This document shows, piece after piece, positions 7,135 to 14,096 of a DNA stretch of 54,325 nt. A model generated the notes under the pieces. That model was given only the letters and a program-made list of their open reading frames with translations. It ran no database searches and was not told the origin of the DNA. How positions within the stretch are numbered: position 1 is the first letter of the stretch; each line of letters starts with the position of its first letter. The stretch is from NCBI GenBank assembly GCA_020846295.1, contig JADLEF010000081.1:1-54325 (forward strand), read 5' to 3'. Made by a program: the position numbers and the translations under genes. Source of the stretch: Acidimicrobiales bacterium (lineage in GTDB: Bacteria > Actinomycetota > Acidimicrobiia > Acidimicrobiales > CAIXPF01).

Positions 7135-8631
7135 TCACCTCAAGGGAATGGCCGCGGCCAGCCGGCGCCTCAAGTCGTCGTCTCCCACGTGCGACGCCAG
7201 CATTGCTGCGAGCTCTGCGACATACGCGTTGAAGTCCGAAAGCGACCGAAGCTTTGCATCGCTTGGAAGATGACATGGCGACCACAGAAAGCAAGTCCCC
7301 GGAGCGCGAGTGCCCTCAGCAAGGACTCTGAGCAGGGTTCGGATTGCGTCATCTGTGCGGCCCAGCCAGTGAAGGCAGAGCGTCTTGTTGACCTGGAAGA
7401 TCGCGCGCTCCGGGTAGCCAAGCTTCGCGCCGCGCTCCAACGCGTCGATGGCCGCCGCTGGGTCCGTCGTCATCACACAGAAGCCGTAGTTGTTGTGCGC
7501 ATCAGGGTCCCCCGGAGTAACTCGGCGGCAAGCGTCGAAGATCGCGGCAGCACCCACCACATCACCGGACTCCAGCATGCTAACGGCCGGCGATACGAGC
7601 GACTTCGTTGAAACCGTATCTGGCACTTGCGGCGGATCGCCTTTTACATAGCGATCTGCGACCGCTGCCGCCACGTCGGCAATCTGCACAGGCCGGCTCG
7701 CCATCAGCGGGCGAGGGCAGGGGCTCGGCAGGTCGCCATGAAGATATCGCCATTCCGACCTTAGAGAGCTCGAGCGCCAGGCGGTCGGGAACGTCACCGC
7801 GAATCGATCGAATACCCAAGCGTCTCGATCCTCGAACTGAGACGTCGGAGCTGGAGTAGCCAGTACCTTCTCAAGCTCCGACACGCCAGACGGCGATCGC
7901 AACACGCGTAGGTCCATGTCGGGCAGATTCCGGAACCAATGCTTCACCTTCGGAAACTGATCATGGAGCATGTTCTGGAACATCAGATTGCGAGCATCGG
8001 CGTCGTCCAGCACCCTCGGTCGGCCCTCAACCCCCAACGCCACCCGCCACCGCACCGGCAAGTCCGCGTCGAACGCCTCGGCGTCAGCGCGTTCGATCCG
8101 GACAAGCGCTGGTAGGTTCACCAGCGTTACGATCACCATCGCCGCCGCATCCAGGATCTGGGGAGCACGGATGATCGACCGTTGGATGCCGTGCCCCTCA
8201 AGGGCAGTCAACAGCTCCTCGACGCCCGACCCGCCCTGCGCGTCTTCTACGCCGGGCTTCCACATCAACGACTCTTGCAGGTCAAGCAAGAGCGCCCCTG
8301 CCCGACGGACGTGCGGGCTCCGTCCACTGTCGAGTAGCTGGATCTCCCGAGCGTCGTACGCCCGCGCCGGCCTGCGGACCTCGCTGCGAAACCGAGTAGG
8401 CCGCTGGATCAGCGTTATCTCGCTGGACAACCGTACCTCCGGAGCGTCGCCATCGCCCCGGTGGGCTGCCAGCAGGTCCATGCATTCCTCGCCGCAGTAC
8501 GCCCCGTCGACGTGAAGGCGGTAGAACGGGCAGCCTGGCGTGAGTTCTGGTGCCTCACACGACGAGGTGTAGGCCCGCAGCGCTGCAATGAAGATCGCGC
8601 GCTCCGGTCCCGAACTTGGTAACGAGGTCAT
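7135..8631 (-). CDS. Large Cys-rich/TPR-like protein coupled to a RelE-type toxin
   Basis: A 498-residue protein I cannot place in a family. The N-terminus has four cysteines (C25, C34, C46, C50, within TPGCPFYRLHVDGAYCGEEC), a possible metal site. The middle is mixed alpha/beta. About residues 345-440 read as TPR-like helical hairpins (ESGDVVGAAAIFDACRRVTP, DAHNNYGFC, then PAAAIDALERGAKLGYPE and LHWLGRTDDAIRTLLRVL). The ATG at 8631 overlaps the toxin stop (ATGA), so it is translated from the toxin message. An upstream in-frame start at 8937 exists but would cover the whole toxin gene and gives unstructured sequence. Its stop lies 18 bases past the end of the HNH gene. I infer a role with the toxin-antitoxin pair, as effector, chaperone or sensor. 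Confidence 0.7.
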   Translation of the reverse strand: MTSLPSSGPERAIFIAALRAYTSSCEAPELTPGCPFYRLHVDGAYCGEECMDLLAAHRGDGDAPEVRLSSEITLIQRPTRFRSEVRRPARAYDAREIQLLDSGRSPHVRRAGALLLDLQESLMWKPGVEDAQGGSGVEELLTALEGHGIQRSIIRAPQILDAAAMVIVTLVNLPALVRIERADAEAFDADLPVRWRVALGVEGRPRVLDDADARNLMFQNMLHDQFPKVKHWFRNLPDMDLRVLRSPSGVSELEKVLATPAPTSQFEDRDAWVFDRFAVTFPTAWRSSSLRSEWRYLHGDLPSPCPRPLMASRPVQIADVAAAVADRYVKGDPPQVPDTVSTKSLVSPAVSMLESGDVVGAAAIFDACRRVTPGDPDAHNNYGFCVMTTDPAAAIDALERGAKLGYPERAIFQVNKTLCLHWLGRTDDAIRTLLRVLAEGTRAPGTCFLWSPCHLPSDAKLRSLSDFNAYVAELAAMLASHVGDDDLRRRLAAAIPLR

Positions 8632-8876
8632 CGATATGCGTCTCGCCTCGGGGGAACTGCGACCACGAAGGGACCGGCGTCGGTCAGCTTGTAGATCAGC
8701 CTGTGCGTCCGGCCTACACGCGCCGAACGAAGCCCCTGAAGCTGCGCGACGAGCTTCTTGCCCACAAGTTCGCCAGCATCGAGGCTCGCGATCACCTCGT
8801 CCGCCTTGCGCCGCACAGGTGCAGGCAAGGCCTCGAGATCCGCCTCCGCGCGCTTGGAAAGCCTCACCGCACCCAT
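8628..8876 (-). CDS. RelE/ParE-family toxin
   Basis: An 82-residue protein with the compact RelE-type fold. It starts VRLSKRAEADLEALPAPVRRKADEVIASL, has LQGLRSARVGRTHRLIYKL in the middle, and ends with the family-typical basic tail AVPPRRDAYR. Members cleave ribosome-bound mRNA or inhibit gyrase, and the short Arg-rich C-terminus fits the RelE side. It begins 8 bases after the antitoxin stop and overlaps the 498-residue gene by four bases downstream. The full operon sits inside a prophage packaging region. Confidence 0.85.
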   Translation of the reverse strand: MGAVRLSKRAEADLEALPAPVRRKADEVIASLDAGELVGKKLVAQLQGLRSARVGRTHRLIYKLTDAGPFVVAVPPRRDAYR

Positions 8877-8884
8877 CGGTCCCC

Positions 8885-9106
8885 TCAGTCGTCGTCCAGG
8901 TCCGCCAGACCCTCGCGGATCGCGTCCATCGTGTCACTGTCAGACAACACGTTAACGGTCTCGATGAGGGACTCGTAGTCCTCGAAGCTCAGAATCACCG
9001 CTACAGGCCGACCGTGTCGCGTTACCGTCCACTCCGCCCCCTGTGCGACCTGGTCGATGATGTCGCTTAGATTGTCCCTGACCTCAGTGAGTGGTGCCGT
9101 CGCCAT
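8885..9106 (-). CDS. Phd/YefM-family antitoxin
   Basis: A 73-residue protein with the Phd/YefM N-terminal DNA-binding fold (LTEVRDNLSDIIDQVAQGAE, then WTVTRHGRPVAVILSFEDYESL). A short acidic C-terminal tail (LADLDDD) would wrap the toxin. It is the first gene of a three-gene operon, in the usual antitoxin-first order, and is expected to repress its own promoter. A consensus-like promoter with an embedded near-palindrome lies about 30 bases upstream. Confidence 0.88.
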   Translation of the reverse strand: MATAPLTEVRDNLSDIIDQVAQGAEWTVTRHGRPVAVILSFEDYESLIETVNVLSDSDTMDAIREGLADLDDD

Positions 9107-9136
9107 CGTCTGCTCCCCTGCTCCGTCCGACCTCGA

Positions 9137-9164
9137 ATTGTACGGAATTCTGTCCAGAAGTCAA
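9137..9164 (-). promoter_or_regulatory. Promoter and probable operator of the toxin-antitoxin operon
   Basis: On the minus strand TTGACT (9164-9159) and TACAAT (9142-9137) are separated by 16 bases, an excellent sigma-70-type promoter. The -10 ends 30 bases before the antitoxin ATG. The near-palindrome ACAGAATTCCGT (9142-9153) lies between the two boxes, where an antitoxin complex would block polymerase. Confidence 0.75.
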
Positions 9165-9263
9165 CCTCGGCACGGCAAGCCGATCCCTTGAGGTCCAATG
9201 CAGCGGTCAGCGGGAGGATCGGTGATAGGCGGTAGGCCGGCGGTCGGGTTTCACGTCCACCAC

Positions 9264-9290
9264 AAAGGGTGACCCCGGCTTGCCGTCACC
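9264..9290 (-). terminator. Hairpin after the membrane-protein gene
   Basis: GGTGAC (9268-9273) pairs with GTCACC (9285-9290), with GGC/GCC pairs inside around a short loop. Read on the minus strand it follows the stop at 9298 and is followed by only a short T run, so it is a weak intrinsic terminator candidate. Part of it (9276-9286) is also an exact inverted copy of 9172-9182. Confidence 0.35.
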
Positions 9291-9297
9291 GTTTCTC

Positions 9298-9687
9298 TCA
9301 GTGGTCAGATCTTTCGGGCTCTCGCGCGAGCACCAGGTAGAGCACGACCAGGGTCAGCGCACACATCGCGCCCAGTAGTGGCAGTGAGAGGCGTCCGCTG
9401 TCGTCGATCAGGATGCCGAGGGCGACGACCAGCCACGTCCCCGCGGTCAAGGCCGCCAGCCGGACGGCGACCCCTGAGGACTTCGCCGCGGCGACGCACG
9501 CAACCGCCGGGAGGAGTGCAAGACCAGCGAGCGTGGCTGAGGCCGCGGCCCAGAAGCCGCGCGAGTTGTCACCGGGGGACGTGACGAATCCAGCCAGAAC
9601 ACCCGACCACGCAGCCAGAACGATGGTCGCCAATGCCGTGAGCGCGGTCGCAATGTATCGACCAGCGATGACCAGTGCCCCTCGCAT
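9298..9687 (-). CDS. Small four-helix membrane protein, prophage cargo
   Basis: A 129-residue protein from the ATG at 9687. Four hydrophobic stretches are visible (IATALTALATIVLAAWSGVL, AAASATLAGLALLPAVACVA, LAALTAGTWLVVALGILI, LLGAMCALTLVVLYLVLA), with a short charged C-terminus. The function is unknown. Small membrane proteins expressed from the reverse strand of prophages are often superinfection-exclusion or immunity factors, and that is inference here. A start at 9759 would add a polar N-terminus overlapping the next gene and is less likely. It stands between the toxin-antitoxin operon and the terminase genes. Confidence 0.6.
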   Translation of the reverse strand: MRGALVIAGRYIATALTALATIVLAAWSGVLAGFVTSPGDNSRGFWAAASATLAGLALLPAVACVAAAKSSGVAVRLAALTAGTWLVVALGILIDDSGRLSLPLLGAMCALTLVVLYLVLAREPERSDH

Positions 9688-9758
9688 GCGCACACGGTAC
9701 CGATGCAGGTCCTCACGTGACACGGAACACCTGTTTGTAGCAGTACAATCGCCGGGCA

Positions 9759-9983
9759 ATGGGCGCCGTCCGTCTCGCCACCGAAGTCCGCATCGAGCAG
9801 CTCCACGATCCCGACGTGGCGCTGGTGGCGCTCGCCCTGCGCCTGGCCGACCTCCTCGACGGTGACGAGCCCACGGCCGCAGCGGCGAAGGAGTACCGGG
9901 CGACCATCACCGCGCTGACCGTCGACGCCGCGCGGGACCTCTCGCTCGAGGACCTGCTCGACGCCGAGGAGCTCCCGCGGTGA
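9759..9983 (+). CDS. Small protein ahead of terminase, possible small terminase subunit
   Basis: A 74-residue helical protein (EVRIEQLHDPDVALVALALRLADLLDGDE, then AAKEYRATITALTVDAARDLSLEDLL). It immediately precedes the large terminase and overlaps it by four bases, the usual place of the small subunit that recognises packaging sites. It is shorter than typical small terminases and no DNA-binding helix-turn-helix is obvious, so the name is mainly positional. No good ribosome site is seen before the ATG. TACAAT at 9744-9749 could be a -10 box, but I see no matching -35. Confidence 0.55.
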   Translation: MGAVRLATEVRIEQLHDPDVALVALALRLADLLDGDEPTAAAAKEYRATITALTVDAARDLSLEDLLDAEELPR

Positions 9984-11411
9984 CGGTCGACTGGTGGGAC
10001 CTGCCCGGCGCGGCGCCGTTGCACGCCACCCGCCGGGACCCGACGCGGGACACGCTGGGGCCCGAGGTGGCCAAGGTGATGCGCAAGCTCGGCTGGCGCG
10101 ACCTGATGCCCGCCCAGCAGTACGTGCTCGACGTGGCCTTCGAGCTGGACGAGGACGGCTCCCTCGTCTACCGCCAGGTGGTCGAGGTGCAGCCTCGGCA
10201 GTCCGGGAAGACGGCGAAGACATTGGGCGTGCAGGTGCATCGGGCCACGCAGATGGCTCGGCGCTACGGCCCGCAGCGCTCGCTGTACACGGCGCAGCGC
10301 CACCTCGACGCCCGGGCGAAGCTGCTCGAGGAGCACGTGCCCATCATCGGGGCCAGCCCGTTCCACCGGTTCATCACCCCGCTGCGCAGCACCGCAGCCG
10401 AGGGCGTCTCGTGGTCCAACGGCTCCTTCCACCACATCGCCGCACCGACGTGGAAGGCGGGCCACGGCGGGAGCCTCGACCTGGTGCAGACCGATGAGGC
10501 GTTCGTGCTCCAGTCCGACGAGGTGGAGCAGGGCGTGAAGCCCACCATGATCACCCGCCGCTCGCCGCAGCACTGGATCCTCAGCGCCGCCGGCACGCAC
10601 ACCTCCACGTACCTGCGCGACAAGGTGGAGCTCGGCCGGGAGCACGCCCGGCAAGGCATCCAGCGGGGCATCTGCTACTTCGAGTGGAGCGCCGACGGGC
10701 TCGACGTGGACCCCGCTGACCCGACGGTCTGGCGCGCCACGCACCCCGCCATCGGCTTCACCATCGACGAGAGCGCCCTCGAGGCCGACTTCGCCTCGAT
10801 GAAGCTCGAGGAGTTCGCCCGCGCCTATCTCGCCATCTGGCCCAGCCAGCGCCGGCCGCGCATCGTGGCCGAGGAGGCGTGGGCGGCGTGTGCGGACCCG
10901 GCCTCGAGCTGCCTCGACCCCGTCTGCTTCGCCATCGACGTGAGCCCCAGCAGGGACATGGCCTGCGTGTCCCTGCTGGGGCTCTGACGGCGCCCTGCAC
11001 GTCGAGGTGATCCGCCACGACCACGGCACCGGCTGGGTGGTGGAGTTCGTCCAGGGCCTGCTCCAGCGCCATCCCAAGAGCACCCTCAGCATCGACACGG
11101 TGGGCGGCGCCGCATCGCTACTGCCCGAGCTGGACCGCCGTCGGGTGCCGCACCGCCTGCTCGCCACCGCCGACGTGGCCCGCTCCATGGGCCTGCTGCT
11201 CGACCGGATCAACGCCGGCCAGCTCCGCCACCGCGACCAGCTCGCTCTCAACGTCGCCCTCGCCTCCGCCGACAAGCGGCGCATCGGGGACAAGTGGGCC
11301 TGGGCCCGCGGGGACTCCGACATCACGCCGCTGGTGTCCGCCACCCTGGCGCTGTGGTCGCTGGAGACGACCCCGGAGCCGAAGCGCTACCGAATGGGGC
11401 TCATCGCATGA
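9980..11411 (+). pseudogene. Terminase large subunit, interrupted by a frameshift
   Basis: The packaging motor. The ATPase half (9980-10987, 335 residues) has a Walker A-like VQPRQSGKT and Walker B-like LDLVQTDEAF. The nuclease half begins CFAIDVSPSRDMACVS, then the frame stops at 10985-10987. One base later, in the next frame, translation continues without pause as GSDGALHVEVIRHDHGTG to 11411, supplying the rest of the nuclease domain (LSIDTVGGAASL, then INAGQLRHRDQL). Removing one C from CTGCTGG near 10974 would restore VSLWGSDGALHVEV, so a single-base insertion or an assembly error is likely. If real, it would disable packaging unless ribosomes shift here. The stop overlaps the next gene (ATGA). 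Confidence 0.85.
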
Positions 11412-11551
11412 ACCTGCTCGCCACCGTCCTCCAGCTCGCCGGTCTCGCCGCGCTCGTCGTCGCGGCTGCACTGGTGGCCGTACCGCTCGGTATCGCCGCT
11501 GGCGGAGCGGCTCTGTTCCTCGTTGGTCTCACCCTGGAAGGTGGCTCCTGA
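11408..11551 (+). CDS. Small two-helix membrane protein
   Basis: A 47-residue, almost wholly hydrophobic protein (NLLATVLQLAGLAALVVAAA, then LGIAAGGAALFLVGLTL). It overlaps the terminase stop by four bases and the portal start by one, so it is firmly in the operon. Two membrane-spanning segments and tiny size suggest a holin-like or membrane-anchoring function. With no lysin nearby, this is speculation. Confidence 0.65.
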   Translation: MNLLATVLQLAGLAALVVAAALVAVPLGIAAGGAALFLVGLTLEGGS

Positions 11552-12684
11552 TGCTGCGAGCCCTGCGCTCCCGCAAGCCTGACATCGAGCGCGCCGCCGA
11601 TGGCGAGGCCAACTTCTGGCGCCAGTTCAACTCCGGCACCTTCTTCGCCAAGCGCGACCCGCTCGCCATCCCCGCCTTCTACCGGGGACTGCACCACCGC
11701 GCCGGGCTCATCTCGACGCTGCCCCTCGTCGGCGAGGTCGACGGCAAGCCGGTGGGCGTGCCCATCGAGCTGCTCGACCAGCCCGACCCGGCTGAGGACC
11801 GCCAGACCACCCTCAGCCGCATGGCCGCCTCGTGTGTGCTGCGCGGCGAGATCGTCGCCGTGCTGGGCTCCTTCGACGAGGACGGCTTCGCCCGATCGGT
11901 CAAGGTGGTCGACCCCGCCGAGGCCGCCCTCGAGGACGACGGCACCTGGACCATCGCCACCCGCCGCTTCTCCCCCGCCGAGATCCTCCACGTCATGCCC
12001 ATGGCGCTGCCCGGCGCCACCCGGGGCACGAGCACCGTCGAGCTGTTCCGGCGCACCATCACCGGCGAGATCGCCGCCAGCGAGTACCAGGCCAACTTCT
12101 ACCTCGACGGCGGCCAGCCCACCACGATCATCGTGAACAAAGACGAGGAGGTCCCGCCCGAGGAGCTCGAGGAGATGCTCCAGCGCTACCTCGCCAAGGT
12201 GGCCGGCGGCCGGCGCGAGCCCATCGTGCTGCCCGAGAAGTTCGAGGTGAAGCCCCTCACCCTCACCAACGCCGACAGCCAGTTCCTCGAGAGCCGGCAG
12301 TTCGCCATGGTCGACATCGCCAACATCGTGGGCGTCCCCCCGTACCTCATCGGCGCCCCCGGCTCGAGCAGCGTCTACAGCAACGACTTCGAGCAGCGCC
12401 GAGCCCTGCTCGACATCTACCTGCGCGCCGACCTCTACGCCATCGAGCGGGCCTTCACCCGCCTGCTGCCCGAGGGCCTCAAGGCCAAGTTCGACCCACG
12501 ATCCTTCCTGCGGCTTGACCCCAAGGGCACCGCAGAGGTGTTGCATCTCACCGCCAACCTCCAGACCGTCAACGAGCAACGAGCCGTGCTCGGCCTGGAT
12601 CCCATCCCCGACGGCGACCGCCTGGCCAGCACCGCGCTGCCCGGCGCCGCCCCAGCCCCCACGGAGGCCCCCAGTGCTGTGTGA
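11551..12684 (+). CDS. HK97-family portal protein
   Basis: A 377-residue portal protein that forms the dodecameric ring at the capsid vertex through which DNA enters. Evidence is the N-terminal NFWRQFNSGTFFAKRDPLAIPAF, central AEILHVMPMALPGATRGTS, EYQANFYLDGGQPTTIIV and the hallmark block FAMVDIANIVGVPPYLIGA followed by SSSVYSNDFEQ. The length is close to the family norm. Its ATG overlaps the previous stop by one base (TGATG), and the protease gene begins inside its last codons. Confidence 0.9.
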   Translation: MLRALRSRKPDIERAADGEANFWRQFNSGTFFAKRDPLAIPAFYRGLHHRAGLISTLPLVGEVDGKPVGVPIELLDQPDPAEDRQTTLSRMAASCVLRGEIVAVLGSFDEDGFARSVKVVDPAEAALEDDGTWTIATRRFSPAEILHVMPMALPGATRGTSTVELFRRTITGEIAASEYQANFYLDGGQPTTIIVNKDEEVPPEELEEMLQRYLAKVAGGRREPIVLPEKFEVKPLTLTNADSQFLESRQFAMVDIANIVGVPPYLIGAPGSSSVYSNDFEQRRALLDIYLRADLYAIERAFTRLLPEGLKAKFDPRSFLRLDPKGTAEVLHLTANLQTVNEQRAVLGLDPIPDGDRLASTALPGAAPAPTEAPSAV

Positions 12685-13243
12685 GCTCGAGGTCACCGTC
12701 CCCGGCATGGTGCTGCGCGCCGTGGACGGCGAGGAGCGCCACATCGAGGGCATGATCGCCCCCTGGGACAAGCCCACCCGGGTGACGCGCCCGATCCCCG
12801 GCTACGAGAGCTACAAGCGCGGCGCCTTCGACCGCAGCCTCTCCGAAGCCAAGCGACCCATCCCGCTCATGCTGCGCCACACCGAGGACCCCGCCGCCGT
12901 CATGGTCGCCAACGACAACCGCGAGGACGGCCACTACGCCACCTTCAAAGTGCTGCGCACCCGAGCCGGCGACGACGCCCTCGAGCTGGTCCGCGAGGGC
13001 CTCTACACCGGCCTCTCCGTCGGCGGCTGGGCCGTACCGGCGCGCACCACCGTGCGCCGGGCGGCCGGCGGCAAGCAGCTCATCGAGCGCGCCGAGATGC
13101 GCCTCGACCACGTGGCCCTGGTCCGCGAGCCCGCCTTCGACGACGCCCGGGTGATGACCCTGCGCGAGTTCGACGAGTACGACCCGGTGGCCGCCGCCCA
13201 GGCCCGCCGACGCATCCGCCAGCGCCTCCACGTCCTCGCCTGA
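12674..13243 (+). CDS. HK97-family prohead protease
   Basis: A 189-residue serine protease that processes the capsid shell during maturation. The catalytic His lies in LMLRHTEDPAAV and the Ser in GLYTGLSVGGW, and MRLDHVALVREPAFDDARV near the end is typical of the family. The GTG at 12674 is chosen for GGAGG eight bases upstream, and it overlaps the portal gene by 11 bases. Its normal neighbour, the major capsid gene, is 850 bases away because a reverse-strand gene has been inserted between them. Confidence 0.88.
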   Translation: MLCELEVTVPGMVLRAVDGEERHIEGMIAPWDKPTRVTRPIPGYESYKRGAFDRSLSEAKRPIPLMLRHTEDPAAVMVANDNREDGHYATFKVLRTRAGDDALELVREGLYTGLSVGGWAVPARTTVRRAAGGKQLIERAEMRLDHVALVREPAFDDARVMTLREFDEYDPVAAAQARRRIRQRLHVLA

Positions 13244-13247
13244 CAAG

Positions 13248-13922
13248 TCAGGTGAAGGTGATCAGCTCAGCGTGTGCTTCGCACACATTCTCGGCTATCC
13301 GGCGCATCGTCCAGTAGACGTGAAGGTCGCTGTCGGTGAAGTGCCACTCCGACAGCGTTCCGATCGCAGCCGAGGCGTGGCCTGACGCGTCGGTCGCGTT
13401 CTGGCCTTTGTCCAGGAAGCCCATTGGAGGCTGGCCGCCGATGCGTGCGCTGCCATCCGGCATCACCCGGAAGAGCGACGCGCCCCCGATGGCCATGCCA
13501 AAGAAGTTCTCTGTCACGAGGCATTTCTTGGCCGTGAACTGGCGGTGCTTCTCCTCGTTCACGATCGGCTTGAGGTGCGCCAAGTTGCCCTTGCCGTGCA
13601 CGAACGGCTGGTGCCGCGCAATTGCCTCGAAGATGTCGGGCCGGACGCCGCGCACGCCGGGCAGGTTCTTCTGGAACTGCTCCTCCAGCGCCTCCATGGA
13701 ATTGCCCATCGGGTAGTACGGCCGCGGGTCTGCCTTCGCGGTGTGCGCGCGGGCGATGTCGACCGCCAACCAGTCCAGGATCGAGGCGCAGTCGTTGGCG
13801 ATCTGTCGCACGAGGTAGTCGGCCTGTGCGGCCTCCAGCTCCTCCGGGGGTCGGGTGACCTGATCTTCCAGGTTGGTGAAGTGGATGTTCAGCATGTCGA
13901 TGAGCACGGTGTACTTGTCCAC
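13248..13922 (-). CDS. Reverse-strand cargo gene between protease and capsid, unknown function
   Basis: A 224-residue protein, GTG start at 13922. The N-terminal half is helical (YLVRQIANDCASILDWLAVDIA), then RPYYPMGNSMEALEEQFQ, RPDIFEAIARHQPFVHGKGN, HLKPIVNEEKHRQF, and a C-terminal beta-rich part. The succession of a helical DxLA-type start, a PxG segment, a Q-P-F/Y segment and a final EEKHR resembles widespread uncharacterised HEPN-like helical proteins. RHQPFVH is a possible R-x5-H motif but by itself is weak. Both ends abut virion genes (4 bases after the protease stop), so it is a discrete insertion. A perfect TTGACA lies upstream at 13971-13966. A defence or immunity role is inferred only from its setting. 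Confidence 0.65.
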   Translation of the reverse strand: MDKYTVLIDMLNIHFTNLEDQVTRPPEELEAAQADYLVRQIANDCASILDWLAVDIARAHTAKADPRPYYPMGNSMEALEEQFQKNLPGVRGVRPDIFEAIARHQPFVHGKGNLAHLKPIVNEEKHRQFTAKKCLVTENFFGMAIGGASLFRVMPDGSARIGGQPPMGFLDKGQNATDASGHASAAIGTLSEWHFTDSDLHVYWTMRRIAENVCEAHAELITFT

Positions 13923-13965
13923 CCGGTCGACGGTAGCGCATCGTGGTCGCCTGAGCGCAGTGAGT

Positions 13966-14006
13966 TGTCAACCACGTGGCCGAAGATGTGCAACTGGAGG
14001 GTTGCA
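13966..14006. promoter_or_regulatory. Divergent control region between cargo gene and capsid gene
   Basis: TTGACA on the minus strand (13971-13966) faces the cargo gene, but I find no good -10 at standard spacing (CACGAT is 20 bases away). TGCAAC (13989-13994) and GTTGCA (14001-14006) form a perfect 6-bp inverted repeat around TGGAGG. TACACT at 14016-14021 could serve rightward transcription into the capsid gene. The evidence is suggestive only. Confidence 0.35.
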
Positions 14007-14096
14007 GTCTGCGGCTACACTCGTCCCTGACAGCCTCGTCGCCCGCACAAGCGTGTCGGAACCGCCTGGCCCCCCTGATCCCAACGGGAGGACCAC

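Noticed and set aside
9744-9749. TACAAT as -10 of a terminase promoter
   Set aside because: No acceptable -35 at 16-18 bases upstream.
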